A stretch of 64,000 bases of DNA from Paenibacillus sedimenti (GTDB taxonomy: Bacteria; Bacillota; Bacilli; Paenibacillales; NBRC-103111), in contig NZ_JACVVD010000006.1 in the NCBI RefSeq assembly GCF_014534655.1, positions 62,001 to 126,000 of the forward strand. Reading direction: 5' to 3'. Each line of letters begins with the position of its first letter. Position 1 is the stretch's first letter. Below the pieces are notes generated by a model. The model made no database searches, was not told the origin of the DNA, and saw only the letters and a program-made list of their open reading frames with translations. Shown here one piece after another: positions 51,901-59,569 of this stretch. Made by a program: the position numbers and the translations under genes.

Positions 51901-52678
51901 TACTCACGCTGTACTTGCTGGCATCAACTAATGTTCCCTGAGTGGCAGTACCGTTCAAATTCATATCCAGATTATAGACAGCGACAGTAACCGGAACGTC
52001 CAGCCCTGTAGGGATCGGGTCAGTGACTACTGCGTTCTGAACGGAATCCAGCGCCTTATTTACATCAACTGTCCAATTGATGTTCTTCGCATTAAACCCT
52101 TGCGGTACGCCGCTTTTGCTTATTGTAGAAGTGACGTTAGGCTTGAAGTTAAGCGTAAAGATTTGTTCCCCGCTGCTAATAGGAATTTTGATAATTTGAG
52201 TCGTACTTCCCGTTATTGTCTGGGTGTCGAATTGGGTCTTGAACGTCAAGATCCCTTTCACATTATCATGAGTTTCCATGTAATTATTAAAAGTCATCGT
52301 AACTTGGTGATTATTTTTATTAACGCTAAAAGTTCCTACATCTTCGTTCCCAAACTGAAGGAGACCGCTGATGTCATTGAAAAGCAAAAATTGCTGCGGA
52401 AGCGTAAATGTAAAGGTATCCCCATTATGGTAACCATGGTTGTTCGGCAAAGACCACGTATAATCCAACTGCACCTTGGAACCTTGTGTATAAACGCTGT
52501 CCGTGACGACGCTGCCCGAACTGTCATATACAGCCATGGTCACGCTGTCGATGATATTACTTGAAATCGTGGCCGCTTGTGCCGGCATCAAAAAACCAAA
52601 ACTATATACGCCTTGCATAAAAATCAAAAGCGCAACCAGCAAAGCGCTTGTCTTTTTCTTCAACATTCCTTCAAACAC
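48995..52678 (-). CDS. LPKTG wall-anchored adhesin with repeated Ig-like domains
   Basis: A 1227-residue surface protein. It has a signal peptide (about 1-35, ending MPAQAA), a collagen-binding/MSCRAMM-like domain (about 40-185) and about five Ig-like repeats of 115-140 residues (187-870), each with an xWxIxxN opening and an AYxIxYxT strand. A CnaB domain with Lys and Glu placed for an isopeptide bond lies at about 888-980. Then come a Pro-Thr-Ser stalk with PTPVVTPT repeats (986-1097), a cadherin-like module (1100-1173), LPKTG (1194-1198), a membrane helix and a basic tail. It should be anchored by sortase and bind matrix or other cells. GTG 52678 has AGGAG 5 bases upstream; ATG 52666 is an alternative. 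The sortase gene lies two genes upstream. Confidence 0.93.
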   Translation of the reverse strand: MFEGMLKKKTSALLVALLIFMQGVYSFGFLMPAQAATISSNIIDSVTMAVYDSSGSVVTDSVYTQGSKVQLDYTWSLPNNHGYHNGDTFTFTLPQQFLLFNDISGLLQFGNEDVGTFSVNKNNHQVTMTFNNYMETHDNVKGILTFKTQFDTQTITGSTTQIIKIPISSGEQIFTLNFKPNVTSTISKSGVPQGFNAKNINWTVDVNKALDSVQNAVVTDPIPTGLDVPVTVAVYNLDMNLNGTATQGTLVDASKYSVSTTGNILKVSFSDSPIQSAYRIQYTTPVTDADKTSFINTATFEGSNKAPVNATATVAVQHGTALDKTSTGYNSSTQTIDWAIKYNYNEKSIAQGVAFLTDLFNDSEELVAGSIHVYPVTLNSTGAESLGSELPGAQYTVSAATGTNQNGFKLQFNNPISSAYKITYQTKAIGRVIDNATISNKVTSGSGNTDTATRGINQVVIVKSLGTVDYNAKTVAWNIAVNGDSQTMNNVVLTDVFPNKGLHLIPATLTVKEGATAMDPTDFTPDYPAIDQGFKITFNRPLTGPVTISYTTEFNNDWISPVGSTTDFNNNVKIDWVDSSSNPQTKTVTSTFTPRNEVKNNGFKNGSYNASTKQLTWTIGVNYNSKTLAGAKVEDVLESGQQLVANSLSVYNMTIPANGNPSQGTVIDSANYTYTVESGNKLVVTFANPISSPYYIVFKTSLDSQLIGDKVNNTATLFDGSSPVSNNLTASVTIPKGGEYVNKNGVQDGDKINWTININRGQSTVAEAKIVDTPTENQLLLPGSFHLFATTVAANGDVTKGSELTKGTDYTLAINTDDNGKQTFELNFLHEISTAYVLEYQSLIVAADQETVSNQVSFSGNNVTVVSKNTTKSIVVGVSSGSGTGSGVRGSLTVKKVDSADSGILLSGATFDLYRKSGSTRSLISTLTTDMTGTVVFKKLLAGDYVVKETAAPSGYTLDASEHPVTINSTAGVNINVSNAKVAVLPPVTPVTPVITPTPVITPTPVVTPTPTPVVTPTPTPVVTPTPTPSEDSTPTPTATPAPTPSAQPSVSPSATPVPTPGPSTTPAPSPSATPVPSPSALPAPTPSIAPTPTPDERTTDKDTPIDGKIDVPKGTIPSIGKQPEHGKATIDPDGNWTYTPDPGYIGKDTVNIVLKDPDGNESETFIDIEVQDIPLGIVTAQAIPGQTLPKQTLPKTGEASHLYVQVAGLALILLGVILRKRIWKKK
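49597..49715. repeat. In-frame short tandem repeats in the adhesin stalk
   Basis: Units of 24 bases (GTTACCACCGGAGTCGGCGT type) repeat about three times, flanked by diverged copies, and encode the TPTPVVTP repeat. Such DNA can change length by slippage without breaking the frame. Confidence 0.7.
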
Positions 52679-52765
52679 CTCTACTCCTGTTTATTGGTTT
52701 AAACCATCAAAAAAGTCACATTTTGTATTTTAGAATATGGAACTGAACGAAATCTGAACAAAAAC

Positions 52766-52802
52766 AAAAAGAACCCGCATCCGATTCAGATGAAGGTTCT
52801 CT
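52766..52802 (-). terminator. Terminator after the transglutaminase-like gene
   Basis: AGAACC with inner CATC pairs with GATG and GGTTCT, followed on the minus strand by TTTTTGTTTTTG. It separates the gene from the adhesin, which may have its own start or depend on read-through. Confidence 0.8.
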
Positions 52803-52842
52803 TGTCAGCAAATTGTTCCGCTTGCAGAACAGTCCTGTTATT

Positions 52843-53649
52843 TTAATAAATTTTGGAAATCTTGTAGTCAGCCTCGTCTTTAATCATAGGCGTTTCTTCT
52901 CCCGCTTGTATGCGGACGGCATCGTAAGTAGTATCAATAGTCACCCATTTGTCGCTGCCTTGCAAGTAAACCTGATTCCACGCATGATAGGTATCCGGAA
53001 CTTCCGCTGAATAGCCCATAACCAACCGAGTTGGAATGCCTTCGCTTCTTGCCATCGCGGCAAAAACTGACGCATAGTCATAACAAATGCCTTCCTCCGA
53101 TTCGTAAACGGCATCCAGATCCGGGATGTAGTCGGCCTCTACAGTTTGAGCTTTCTCATAATCGTACTTGATATTTTGGGTCACGTAGGCATAAATGGAT
53201 GCGATTTTATCCATGTCGGTTTCATCATTTTGCGTTAATTGCTTTGACTCGATGACCGCCTTTGTTTTATCGTCCCAGTTAATGAGCTGGATCGATTGCA
53301 AGAATACTTCTTCTTTGTTTGCCAGTTTCACATACATCGTGTCTTGTGCAACCACTTTGTATTTGTTATTGCCGGCAGCCTCCGCGACCAAAACGCTGTA
53401 CTTGCCGTCCCCCAGTTGCAACGGGTAATGTGCGCCTGTCACCAGATGATAGTCGTACTTGCTGTCGTCTTTGGCAATACGCACGATAGCCTTGGCTGCT
53501 TTGGCGCTTTTATAATTAACGGTAATAATTCCCTTATCCATTAAACTTTTATCGATGACGGATAAAGCGTTTGCCGCATAGCTCCCTTTGGGTGCAACTA
53601 TTAGTAGGACTGCTGCGATTAACGTTAATATCATCGCTTTTTTGAACAC
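52843..53649 (-). CDS. Secreted transglutaminase-like protein under c-di-GMP riboswitch control
   Basis: A 268-residue protein with a signal peptide (about 1-25, ending GSYAA), a 110-residue strand-rich N-terminal region and a transglutaminase-like domain (about 145-245). The Cys-His-Asp triad is C189 (EEGICYDYASVF), H222 (YHAWNQVYL) and D239. Such folds act as cysteine proteases, amidases or crosslinking enzymes. Start is GTG with AAAGGGGAG 6 bases upstream, and that site directly follows a c-di-GMP-I aptamer. Neighbours are a class D sortase and an LPKTG adhesin, so a role in adhesin processing or crosslinking is likely but not shown. Confidence 0.88.
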   Translation of the reverse strand: MFKKAMILTLIAAVLLIVAPKGSYAANALSVIDKSLMDKGIITVNYKSAKAAKAIVRIAKDDSKYDYHLVTGAHYPLQLGDGKYSVLVAEAAGNNKYKVVAQDTMYVKLANKEEVFLQSIQLINWDDKTKAVIESKQLTQNDETDMDKIASIYAYVTQNIKYDYEKAQTVEADYIPDLDAVYESEEGICYDYASVFAAMARSEGIPTRLVMGYSAEVPDTYHAWNQVYLQGSDKWVTIDTTYDAVRIQAGEETPMIKDEADYKISKIY

Positions 53650-53659
53650 AAAAAACTCC

Positions 53660-53762
53660 CCTTTCGGTATCTGGCTGCCATCTTAGCATGGAAACTAAGG
53701 AAGGCCCTGTAGCTTTGCGTCTCTAGCTTTCGCTAGATTTGCCTTTGTCGGTGGAAAGCACC
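53660..53762 (-). ncRNA. Cyclic di-GMP-I (GEMM) riboswitch
   Basis: On the minus strand the consensus blocks appear in order: AAAGGCAAATCTAGCGAAAG, then GAGACGCAAAGCTACAGGGCCT, a variable hairpin, then AAGATGGCAGCCAGATACCGA. A 5-base P1 (CUUUC/GAAAG) would include part of the AAAGGGGAG ribosome site of the following gene. No terminator lies between aptamer and gene, so translational control is suggested, with ligand-stabilised P1 hiding the site. Confidence 0.92.
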
Positions 53763-53814
53763 GGAAATATGATTGATATGACTATAGTAGCATATACCTA
53801 TCAATTTGACTAGT

Positions 53815-54498
53815 TTATTCTTTGTGTTCTAGTAACTTCCCCTTGACAACAATCCGATGCGTCGGATTTTCCATAGGGTGGCAGGTGATCAAAGTTATCT
53901 CACGATCCTTGCCGTTGCCTTCCAAAACCCAGACATCCTCAGGGAGGACATATTGCTTATCCTGCACTTGATACAAATAATGCGCATTCCCCGCATCCAC
54001 TTCGATCCAATCGCCGACATCGACTTCATCCAGCCTGTTAAAATTTTTTCCATAGGTCAGATTTCTATGTCCTGCGATGGCGTAGTTGCCGACAGCACCC
54101 GCTTTACCTGTATTAGCAATACTGGCAACGGATAGTTTCAAGTTCTTCGTCGTTGCATCCGTTAGTATTGGGAGCTTCAGATTAATCTTGTCGATGACCA
54201 AAACTCCCTCGATGGATCCCCCGATAGTCCCTACAGACGGCGTCGAAGACGGCTCTGCGCTTAGAGGCTTTGGCTGGATAGGCGGGAGCGTCTCGCTGCT
54301 TTCTTTGACGGGAAATGGAATATCCCCCTGCGCTGCTATCGTTTCGGGCGCTTCCAGATCGATATCCCGTAGGGTTTCCTGCCACTGCTCCAATATTTGC
54401 TGCTGCCGGTAGCTCTCATAGCGGTCATTGATCGTCGGGTATAAAAAAATCATCATCCCAAGCAAAATCAATACGATCGGGATTGCTCTCTTTATCAT
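53815..54498 (-). CDS. Class D sortase
   Basis: A 227-residue membrane transpeptidase. One N-terminal helix (about 4-20), a Pro/Ser/Glu-rich linker (50-90) and the sortase barrel follow. The catalytic residues are H144 (AGHRN), C206 in ITLITC and R215 (NPTHRIVV). The TLITCHP form is typical of class D. It anchors LPXTG-type proteins to peptidoglycan; the adhesin gene two genes downstream is the obvious substrate. ATG 54498 has AGGAA 7 bases upstream; ATG 54543 lacks a site. Confidence 0.92.
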   Translation of the reverse strand: MIKRAIPIVLILLGMMIFLYPTINDRYESYRQQQILEQWQETLRDIDLEAPETIAAQGDIPFPVKESSETLPPIQPKPLSAEPSSTPSVGTIGGSIEGVLVIDKINLKLPILTDATTKNLKLSVASIANTGKAGAVGNYAIAGHRNLTYGKNFNRLDEVDVGDWIEVDAGNAHYLYQVQDKQYVLPEDVWVLEGNGKDREITLITCHPMENPTHRIVVKGKLLEHKE

Positions 54499-54811
54499 CG
54501 GAGGTTCCTGCCTTTGATAAGTGTGAACGGCTTCATCAACCATTGAGTAGACATATTAAATCAGTTAACCATATGCATCTGAACAAAAAATGAAATTTCC
54601 AGCAATATGAAATTTTCACTCCTTATTACCGATATATAGTTCGTATGATCTAGTAACAACGATACTATCCATAAGCGGCAGCGGCCACTGACTAGGATTA
54701 TGAAATGTGGAATGTCGGATAAAGTATACAATCAGGAGAGAGATGTTTACAGTGTGCGGGATCAAGGGACTACCGTCACAATTTGTCTCCCTTTAAAGGA
54801 GGTTATGAGAG
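54499..54811. other. Divergent control region between sortase and response regulator genes
   Basis: 313 AT-rich bases with no gene. ATGAAATTT occurs twice as a direct repeat at 54590-54598 and 54607-54615, 17 bases apart, a possible regulator site. No riboswitch consensus was found here. Confidence 0.45.
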
Positions 54812-55933
54812 ATGAGAGCTATCATCGTTGACGATGAACCTTTAGCTATTAAAGCTTTGGAAATACAGTTGTTGAAAGTGGGCGGCGTCGATATTATCGG
54901 CACGTATATCCATTCTGAACTTGCCGTGGAGAATGCCTTGAAGTTGAAACCGGATGTCATCTTTATGGATATCGATATGCCTGTCATATCAGGCATTGAA
55001 GCAGCGGAAAAGCTTCACAGCTGCTTGCCGCAGCTGGACATCGTATTCGTTACCGCCTATGATGCCTACGCCGTTAAAGCTTTTGAATTAAACGCCATCG
55101 ATTACTTGTTAAAGCCTTCAAATGTTGATCGCCTTCGGTTAACAGTAGAACGTTTAAAGAAAAACTATGATTGCAAAATGAGCAAGCTGGCGGATGTTCC
55201 AGCCCCTCTACTAAGATGTTTTCAATCGCTTCAGTTCGATGCCGCGGGACATCCTGAATTTATGTCGTGGCGGACGGCCAAAGCCCAGGAACTATTCGCC
55301 TATCTGGTTCATCGGAACCATCAACCCGTTAGGAAAGACACGCTGCTGGAGCTGCTCTGGCCGGAGTCCGATCAGAAGAAAGGCTTAACGCAGCTTTATA
55401 CAGCGATCTATCAGATACGCAAAACGCTCCAGACGATGGGAAGCAGTATTGAGGTACAAAGTTTGGATAAAGGCTATACGCTTGATCTTAAGAATGTCCG
55501 ACTTGACGTCGAGGAATGGGAGAATGGCCTGCGGGAGCTGCCGGCTCTTGAGCCGGGCACGTTATCCAAGCATAAGCAACTGCTCGATCTGTATCGCGGC
55601 GATTACTTCGCGGACTATGACTACATTTGGGCGGAGAGCGAAAGAGAGCGGCTGAGGGCGCTTTGGTTCCAGCACGCCGCCAGCGTGGCAGACTTTATGG
55701 CGGCTTCCGGCATGTATGCAGAGGCTCTCTCCCTCTGCTACCGGATCCAGCAAGCTTTTCCTTACGCTGAAGAAAGCTATTGGGCATTGATGAAACTGTA
55801 CCATGCTCAAGGCGACTACGCATCGGTTCAAAGACAGTACGCCAGTCTATGCGTCATCCTCAATGAAGAATTCGGGACCAAGCCTAATTCGGTCATCGAG
55901 GACTGGTACCTTCAATATGTGATTCACTCCTAA
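54812..55933 (+). CDS. Response regulator with receiver, DNA-binding and BTAD domains
   Basis: A 373-residue regulator. The receiver (about 1-125) has the acidic pair in VDDEP, phospho-acceptor in FMDIDMP (about D52) and the conserved Thr and Lys in VTAYDAYAVKAFELNAIDYLLKPS. A winged-helix-like region (about 150-230) is followed by a bacterial transcriptional activator domain (235-370; LSLCYRIQQAFPYAEESYW), as in SARP-type regulators. No histidine kinase gene is adjacent. AAAGGAGG sits 9 bases before the ATG. It diverges from the sortase gene and may control that locus. Confidence 0.88.
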   Translation: MRAIIVDDEPLAIKALEIQLLKVGGVDIIGTYIHSELAVENALKLKPDVIFMDIDMPVISGIEAAEKLHSCLPQLDIVFVTAYDAYAVKAFELNAIDYLLKPSNVDRLRLTVERLKKNYDCKMSKLADVPAPLLRCFQSLQFDAAGHPEFMSWRTAKAQELFAYLVHRNHQPVRKDTLLELLWPESDQKKGLTQLYTAIYQIRKTLQTMGSSIEVQSLDKGYTLDLKNVRLDVEEWENGLRELPALEPGTLSKHKQLLDLYRGDYFADYDYIWAESERERLRALWFQHAASVADFMAASGMYAEALSLCYRIQQAFPYAEESYWALMKLYHAQGDYASVQRQYASLCVILNEEFGTKPNSVIEDWYLQYVIHS

Positions 55934-55956
55934 GGAGTACTGGCAAAATAACAGCT

Positions 55957-56001
55957 TTGACATCCGGAGAAAACCTCTTTATAATAACTTACATAAAGTT
56001 A
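55957..56001 (+). promoter_or_regulatory. Promoter and operator of the pirin gene
   Basis: TTGACA (55957-55962) and TATAAT (55980-55985) are separated by exactly 17 bases. TAACTT-ACATA-AAGTTA at 55985-56001 overlaps the -10 end and the transcript start, a good place for a repressor. Confidence 0.8.
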
Positions 56002-56041
56002 GTAATATATTTTTAAGAAGTTAATATAAGGGGGAATTCCA

Positions 56042-56809
56042 ATGAACATTCAAATATTTGCCGAAGAACAACAAGGCGTAGGCAATTTTGATGGCGGAAA
56101 ATTTGTCGAGCAGCGCCCAATAAGCTTTCCCGGTGAGAAAACCGCCGTTGACCGCGTAGGCTCACTTTTCTATTGGGCTTGGGGCAAGTCAACGGACGTA
56201 GCCGAGATCCCGATGCACCCGCATAAGGCATTCGAGATTCTGACTTATGTCATTGAAGGTCTTGTCGAGCACCGAGATTCCTTAGGCTCGCTTCAAACTG
56301 TGACAAACGGCGGCGCCCAAGTCATTCAAGCGGGTTCCGGCGTATATCATTCGGAAGCGTTCCGAAAGGTCGGAAGCGAAGGGCTGCAAATCTGGTTCGA
56401 GCCGAACCTGAACGAGACGATGAAGCAGCCTGCCACTTACAATCAATACGATCATGAAGCGTTCCCAAGCAGCAGCGATGGCGGCGCAACGGTAAAGACC
56501 GTTATCGGCGATGGTGCTCCTATCCATTTGGATACGGATGTTAATATGTATGACTGGACACTCCAGCCTGGCGCCGATTTCAGCTATAAGCTGGATCCTA
56601 GCCGTCTTCTCGCTTTGCTCGTTATTCGGGGACAAGGTTCTGCTGCCGTGGCTGCTGAGACCCAGGCTTTATCGCATAAGGACTTCGCTGTTGTTAAGGC
56701 CGCTGAAGCAGGCCAACTTCTTAAACTGCAAGCCGACATTGAGCATGGTGTGCGCATCATTGCCATCGAAGTACCTGAAGATCCGGGTTACGCGCTCTAC
56801 CGTAAATAA
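56042..56809 (+). CDS. Pirin family protein
   Basis: A 255-residue bicupin of the pirin family. The N-terminal cupin has PMHPHKAFEILTYVIEG, with metal-binding histidines, and GSGVYHSE for the remaining ligands. The C-terminal cupin lacks metal residues, as is usual. Pirins of this type include quercetinase-like enzymes and redox sensors; the activity here is unknown. AAGGGGG lies 7 bases before the ATG. It is monocistronic, with a strong promoter and a terminator. Confidence 0.9.
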   Translation: MNIQIFAEEQQGVGNFDGGKFVEQRPISFPGEKTAVDRVGSLFYWAWGKSTDVAEIPMHPHKAFEILTYVIEGLVEHRDSLGSLQTVTNGGAQVIQAGSGVYHSEAFRKVGSEGLQIWFEPNLNETMKQPATYNQYDHEAFPSSSDGGATVKTVIGDGAPIHLDTDVNMYDWTLQPGADFSYKLDPSRLLALLVIRGQGSAAVAAETQALSHKDFAVVKAAEAGQLLKLQADIEHGVRIIAIEVPEDPGYALYRK

Positions 56810-56822
56810 CGGAGAATTGACA

Positions 56823-56859
56823 AAATAGCCCTTATCCTTCGAAAGGATCAGGGCTATTT
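56823..56859. terminator. Bidirectional terminator after the pirin gene
   Basis: AAATAGCCCT(T)ATCCTT pairs with AAGGAT(C)AGGGCTATTT, interrupted by one unpaired base on each side. It serves two convergent genes. Confidence 0.9.
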
Positions 56860-56865
56860 GCACGT

Positions 56866-57336
56866 TTACTGGATGCTCTGGAGTCTCGACTTCTCTTGGT
56901 TCAAAGAATCCTGCGCTTGTTGTACAGCTGGCTGATCGTGATGAGCCTTTGCCTGTGCGATCGCTCTTTCCGCTTGCGTAATGGCATTCTGTGCCTCTTG
57001 AATCGTCTGCGGCGTCGGATGCGTCATCGCGTGAGAAACGGCATTATGCACGTTGTCTACCGAATTTTGCGCTGAGGATACGGGGTTTTGCGATTGCCAA
57101 CTTGAATCTTGGTGAGTCATCGTGTTGCCTGCCTCCTTCAATAAAAGCGAATTCCCTGCATCGGCTATATATTGAGGAAAATGACCTGTTTTTATACCCT
57201 CCACTATAAAGCGGGTAACAAACTTCCGTCTTACAATCGTATACATAATATAAGCCACACTCGCTTCAAACACATTGAGCAGGATATCCGCCACATCAAA
57301 ACCCCATACCCGCAGCAGCATTTGCAGTACATCCAA
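56866..57336 (-). CDS. Hypothetical protein with hydrophobic N terminus and Ala/Gln-rich helical tail
   Basis: The frame gives 156 residues: a hydrophobic stretch (about 12-36), a middle region, then a Gln/Ala/His-rich helical tail with TIQEAQNAITQAERAIAQAKAHHDQPAVQQAQ. The TTG start at 57336 has only a weak upstream GGAAGG. An ATG at 57120 with GGAGGCAGG about 12 bases upstream would give just the 84-residue helical part. Both are plausible; I cannot decide. No family recognised. Confidence 0.55.
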   Translation of the reverse strand: MDVLQMLLRVWGFDVADILLNVFEASVAYIMYTIVRRKFVTRFIVEGIKTGHFPQYIADAGNSLLLKEAGNTMTHQDSSWQSQNPVSSAQNSVDNVHNAVSHAMTHPTPQTIQEAQNAITQAERAIAQAKAHHDQPAVQQAQDSLNQEKSRLQSIQ

Positions 57337-57375
57337 GGCGATTAAAGGCCTTCCAGTTAAGTAAGCGTAAACGAT

Positions 57376-57439
57376 TTGACAGCATGATTCCTTTATTTTA
57401 TGATCTTGTTAGCGTATAAAGTGATAATGATTATCATTA
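57376..57439 (+). promoter_or_regulatory. Promoter with Fur box
   Basis: TTGACA (57376-57381) and TATGAT (57399-57404) are 17 bases apart. TGATAAT-G-ATTATCA at 57422-57436 is a perfect 7-1-7 Fur-type inverted repeat just downstream of the transcript start, so iron repression is expected. Confidence 0.88.
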
Positions 57440-57495
57440 TTGTTGTTTGCAAAGATGAGATATTCAACGACATTTGACATACGGAGGGAAAAGAA

Positions 57496-58302
57496 GTGGA
57501 AGAACAAATAGACTTTTCATGGGTAGAAGCCAATTTTCGCATTTCACCGAGAGGGATGAAAGCACCTATTCTCTCAGTGCCCGGCCATGAGCTGCTGAAT
57601 CCTGAAATCATTCTCGATGTGCTGCGGCGCGGCCAAATTTTGCTGCAAGCCACAGACTTGTCTTATCCCGCCTCCCACACAGGAATCACAATCTTCAATC
57701 TTTGCTTGACGTTTCAACTCTTTATTGTCCGGTATAATCGGGTGCTGGACCTGTCTTTGAACAACCTCGTGTTTGAGCTCGAGAATCATAATGACCATAC
57801 CCACGCAGGGTTTAAACTTACACAGGTTGCTTGGAAGCAAGTCCCGTCGGAAGGGAGAGATGCGTTCATTGAGGGCGAATGGAAAGCCTTCGTCCATAAC
57901 ACAATCGGCCCTGTCATTGACGCGATAGCCGTGCAAGCCAAAGTCAAACCTGATCTCATCTGGAACCAGTACGGCGCCCGCATGGTGTATTACCGTGATT
58001 ACATCACGGATAACGAGCCCGAAGCATCTGTTCGCGAGCAGTTCCTGCGCGACTATGATCTGCTGGCTCACCGGTTCTCGCCGGACGTGTTCGGTCGCAC
58101 GAAGAACCCTTTCGATCACGAGCCCCGTTATATCCCCAGCCCCTACGAAGAGGGGAAGCGGATCATTATCCGCTCGTCCTGCTGCATGTATTACCGCCGC
58201 GAGGAGGGCCGGAAGTGCTTCAACTGCCCGCTGATGAAGGAAGAAGAGCGGCAGGAGAGGCGCGAACAGATCGAGCAGGCGCGTGCCGCCAGCGGGGAAT
58301 AA
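57496..58302 (+). CDS. FhuF-like ferric siderophore reductase family protein
   Basis: A 268-residue protein ending in the FhuF-type [2Fe-2S] motif: CC in SSCCMYYRR at about residue 233, then CFNC at about 245 (CCx(10)CxxC). The rest matches the FhuF/IucA-IucC C-terminal-like fold loosely. FhuF reduces ferric hydroxamate siderophores in the cytoplasm. The GTG start has CGGAGGG 8 bases upstream. The perfect Fur box supports an iron-acquisition role. No siderophore transporter is adjacent, so it would act with uptake systems encoded elsewhere. Confidence 0.85.
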   Translation: MEEQIDFSWVEANFRISPRGMKAPILSVPGHELLNPEIILDVLRRGQILLQATDLSYPASHTGITIFNLCLTFQLFIVRYNRVLDLSLNNLVFELENHNDHTHAGFKLTQVAWKQVPSEGRDAFIEGEWKAFVHNTIGPVIDAIAVQAKVKPDLIWNQYGARMVYYRDYITDNEPEASVREQFLRDYDLLAHRFSPDVFGRTKNPFDHEPRYIPSPYEEGKRIIIRSSCCMYYRREEGRKCFNCPLMKEEERQERREQIEQARAASGE

Positions 58303-58303
58303 A

Positions 58304-58339
58304 AAAACCGTTCCTAACCACACGGTCGGGAACGGTTTT
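58304..58339. terminator. Terminator between FhuF-like and permease genes
   Basis: AAAACCGTTCC and its complement form an 11-base stem between convergent genes, with A/T runs on both flanks. Confidence 0.88.
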
Positions 58340-58353
58340 GCTCTTTTGGGGCT

Positions 58354-59532
58354 TTACACTGGCGCAACTGCGCCTTTTTCTTTTGCTGCTTTGCCCTTTT
58401 TCAGGCTGGAAGCCAATAATACTGCAAGGCACCCTCCAGCGATTGACCATAAAACAGAGGCATTTGTACTGACCGAATCCAGTCCGCCGAAATACATGAC
58501 CTCTCGCAAGCCCGTTGCCACAAATCGAAACGGTGTCCAGGAATAGAGCCAATCCTGCGTTGCTTGCGATAAGAACTCGGGTGCCATATTCATCACCGGC
58601 ATCGAGAAGAACATAAGCAGGACAAGGATCCCCATTGCCGGAAGCCCGATCCAGTTAAGCAAGGCGGACTGCAGAAGGAAGAACGCGCAGCCGGCTAGCC
58701 ATAAGAATAACCACGTATCATCGGCTTGCATAAGCTCCATCCCATACCATGAAGTTGCCATCCAAACCAGAAATCCCGATGCTAAGCCTATGACCACAAG
58801 CCCAGCAACTGTCTGGCTGACAATAACCGTCCACCTCCGAGCTCCCGCGGCTATCGTTTTCTGGGTGGTCAGGAACAAGATCATTCCGATAACCAAGCTC
58901 CCGATCCAAATGGTCTGCGTAAGCAAGCCAGGTGCATTCCCGCTCGCGTTATTAATACCAACCGGGTGTACAGTCTCTTCTTGGACAACAAGAGGCGTTA
59001 ATAAAGCTTGAGCCGCCCCAACCGGAACCTGCCCCGTTTGTTGCCCGATCTGACCCAGCAGCTGCTTCGAAAGCTCCAAACTGACGCCTTTCATGACCTG
59101 ACCCAGGATTTGTTTCACAGCCGTCGAAGCCTGCGCACTCATCCCCTCATTCACGATAATTTGCACCGTAGCCGGCTTGGGCGCCGGAGTTGCAAGCGAC
59201 AGTAAGCCGTTACTAAGATCCGCCGGCAGCACCAGCGCACCATAATATTCATGCTTGTCGAGTCCTATCCGAGCCTCTTCTTCGGACCCGACCGTTATCC
59301 ATTTAATGGGGAGCTGCGTATTCGCTGTCAATTTCTCCTGCATCATCTTTCCTGCCTCAATTGCGCCCCCAGCCGGCAATTTTGCCGCTTGATCCAGCAT
59401 GACTAACGCGACAGGAATATCCTTCGGTTTTGCTCCGAGAACCGTCCCCATCATCGCCGCGCCGAACACAATCAATACGACAAAAACAAGCACAATTCCC
59501 ATCCACAGCATTTTTTGCTTAAAAATAGCCAT
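58354..59532 (-). CDS. ABC-2 type / YhgE-Pip-like membrane protein
   Basis: A 392-residue protein with one N-terminal helix (about 8-32), a 150-residue extracellular region and five or six C-terminal helices (about 205-385). The layout and stretches such as PVALVMLDQAAKLPAGG and YYGALVLPADLS fit ABC-2/YhgE-like permeases involved in drug or lipid export. No ATPase gene is adjacent. GGAGAACT directly precedes ATG 59532. It diverges from a TetR gene and is probably its target. Confidence 0.82.
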   Translation of the reverse strand: MAIFKQKMLWMGIVLVFVVLIVFGAAMMGTVLGAKPKDIPVALVMLDQAAKLPAGGAIEAGKMMQEKLTANTQLPIKWITVGSEEEARIGLDKHEYYGALVLPADLSNGLLSLATPAPKPATVQIIVNEGMSAQASTAVKQILGQVMKGVSLELSKQLLGQIGQQTGQVPVGAAQALLTPLVVQEETVHPVGINNASGNAPGLLTQTIWIGSLVIGMILFLTTQKTIAAGARRWTVIVSQTVAGLVVIGLASGFLVWMATSWYGMELMQADDTWLFLWLAGCAFFLLQSALLNWIGLPAMGILVLLMFFSMPVMNMAPEFLSQATQDWLYSWTPFRFVATGLREVMYFGGLDSVSTNASVLWSIAGGCLAVLLASSLKKGKAAKEKGAVAPV

Positions 59533-59569
59533 AGTTCTCCACCCATTTCTATTTTTATTAATGAACATC

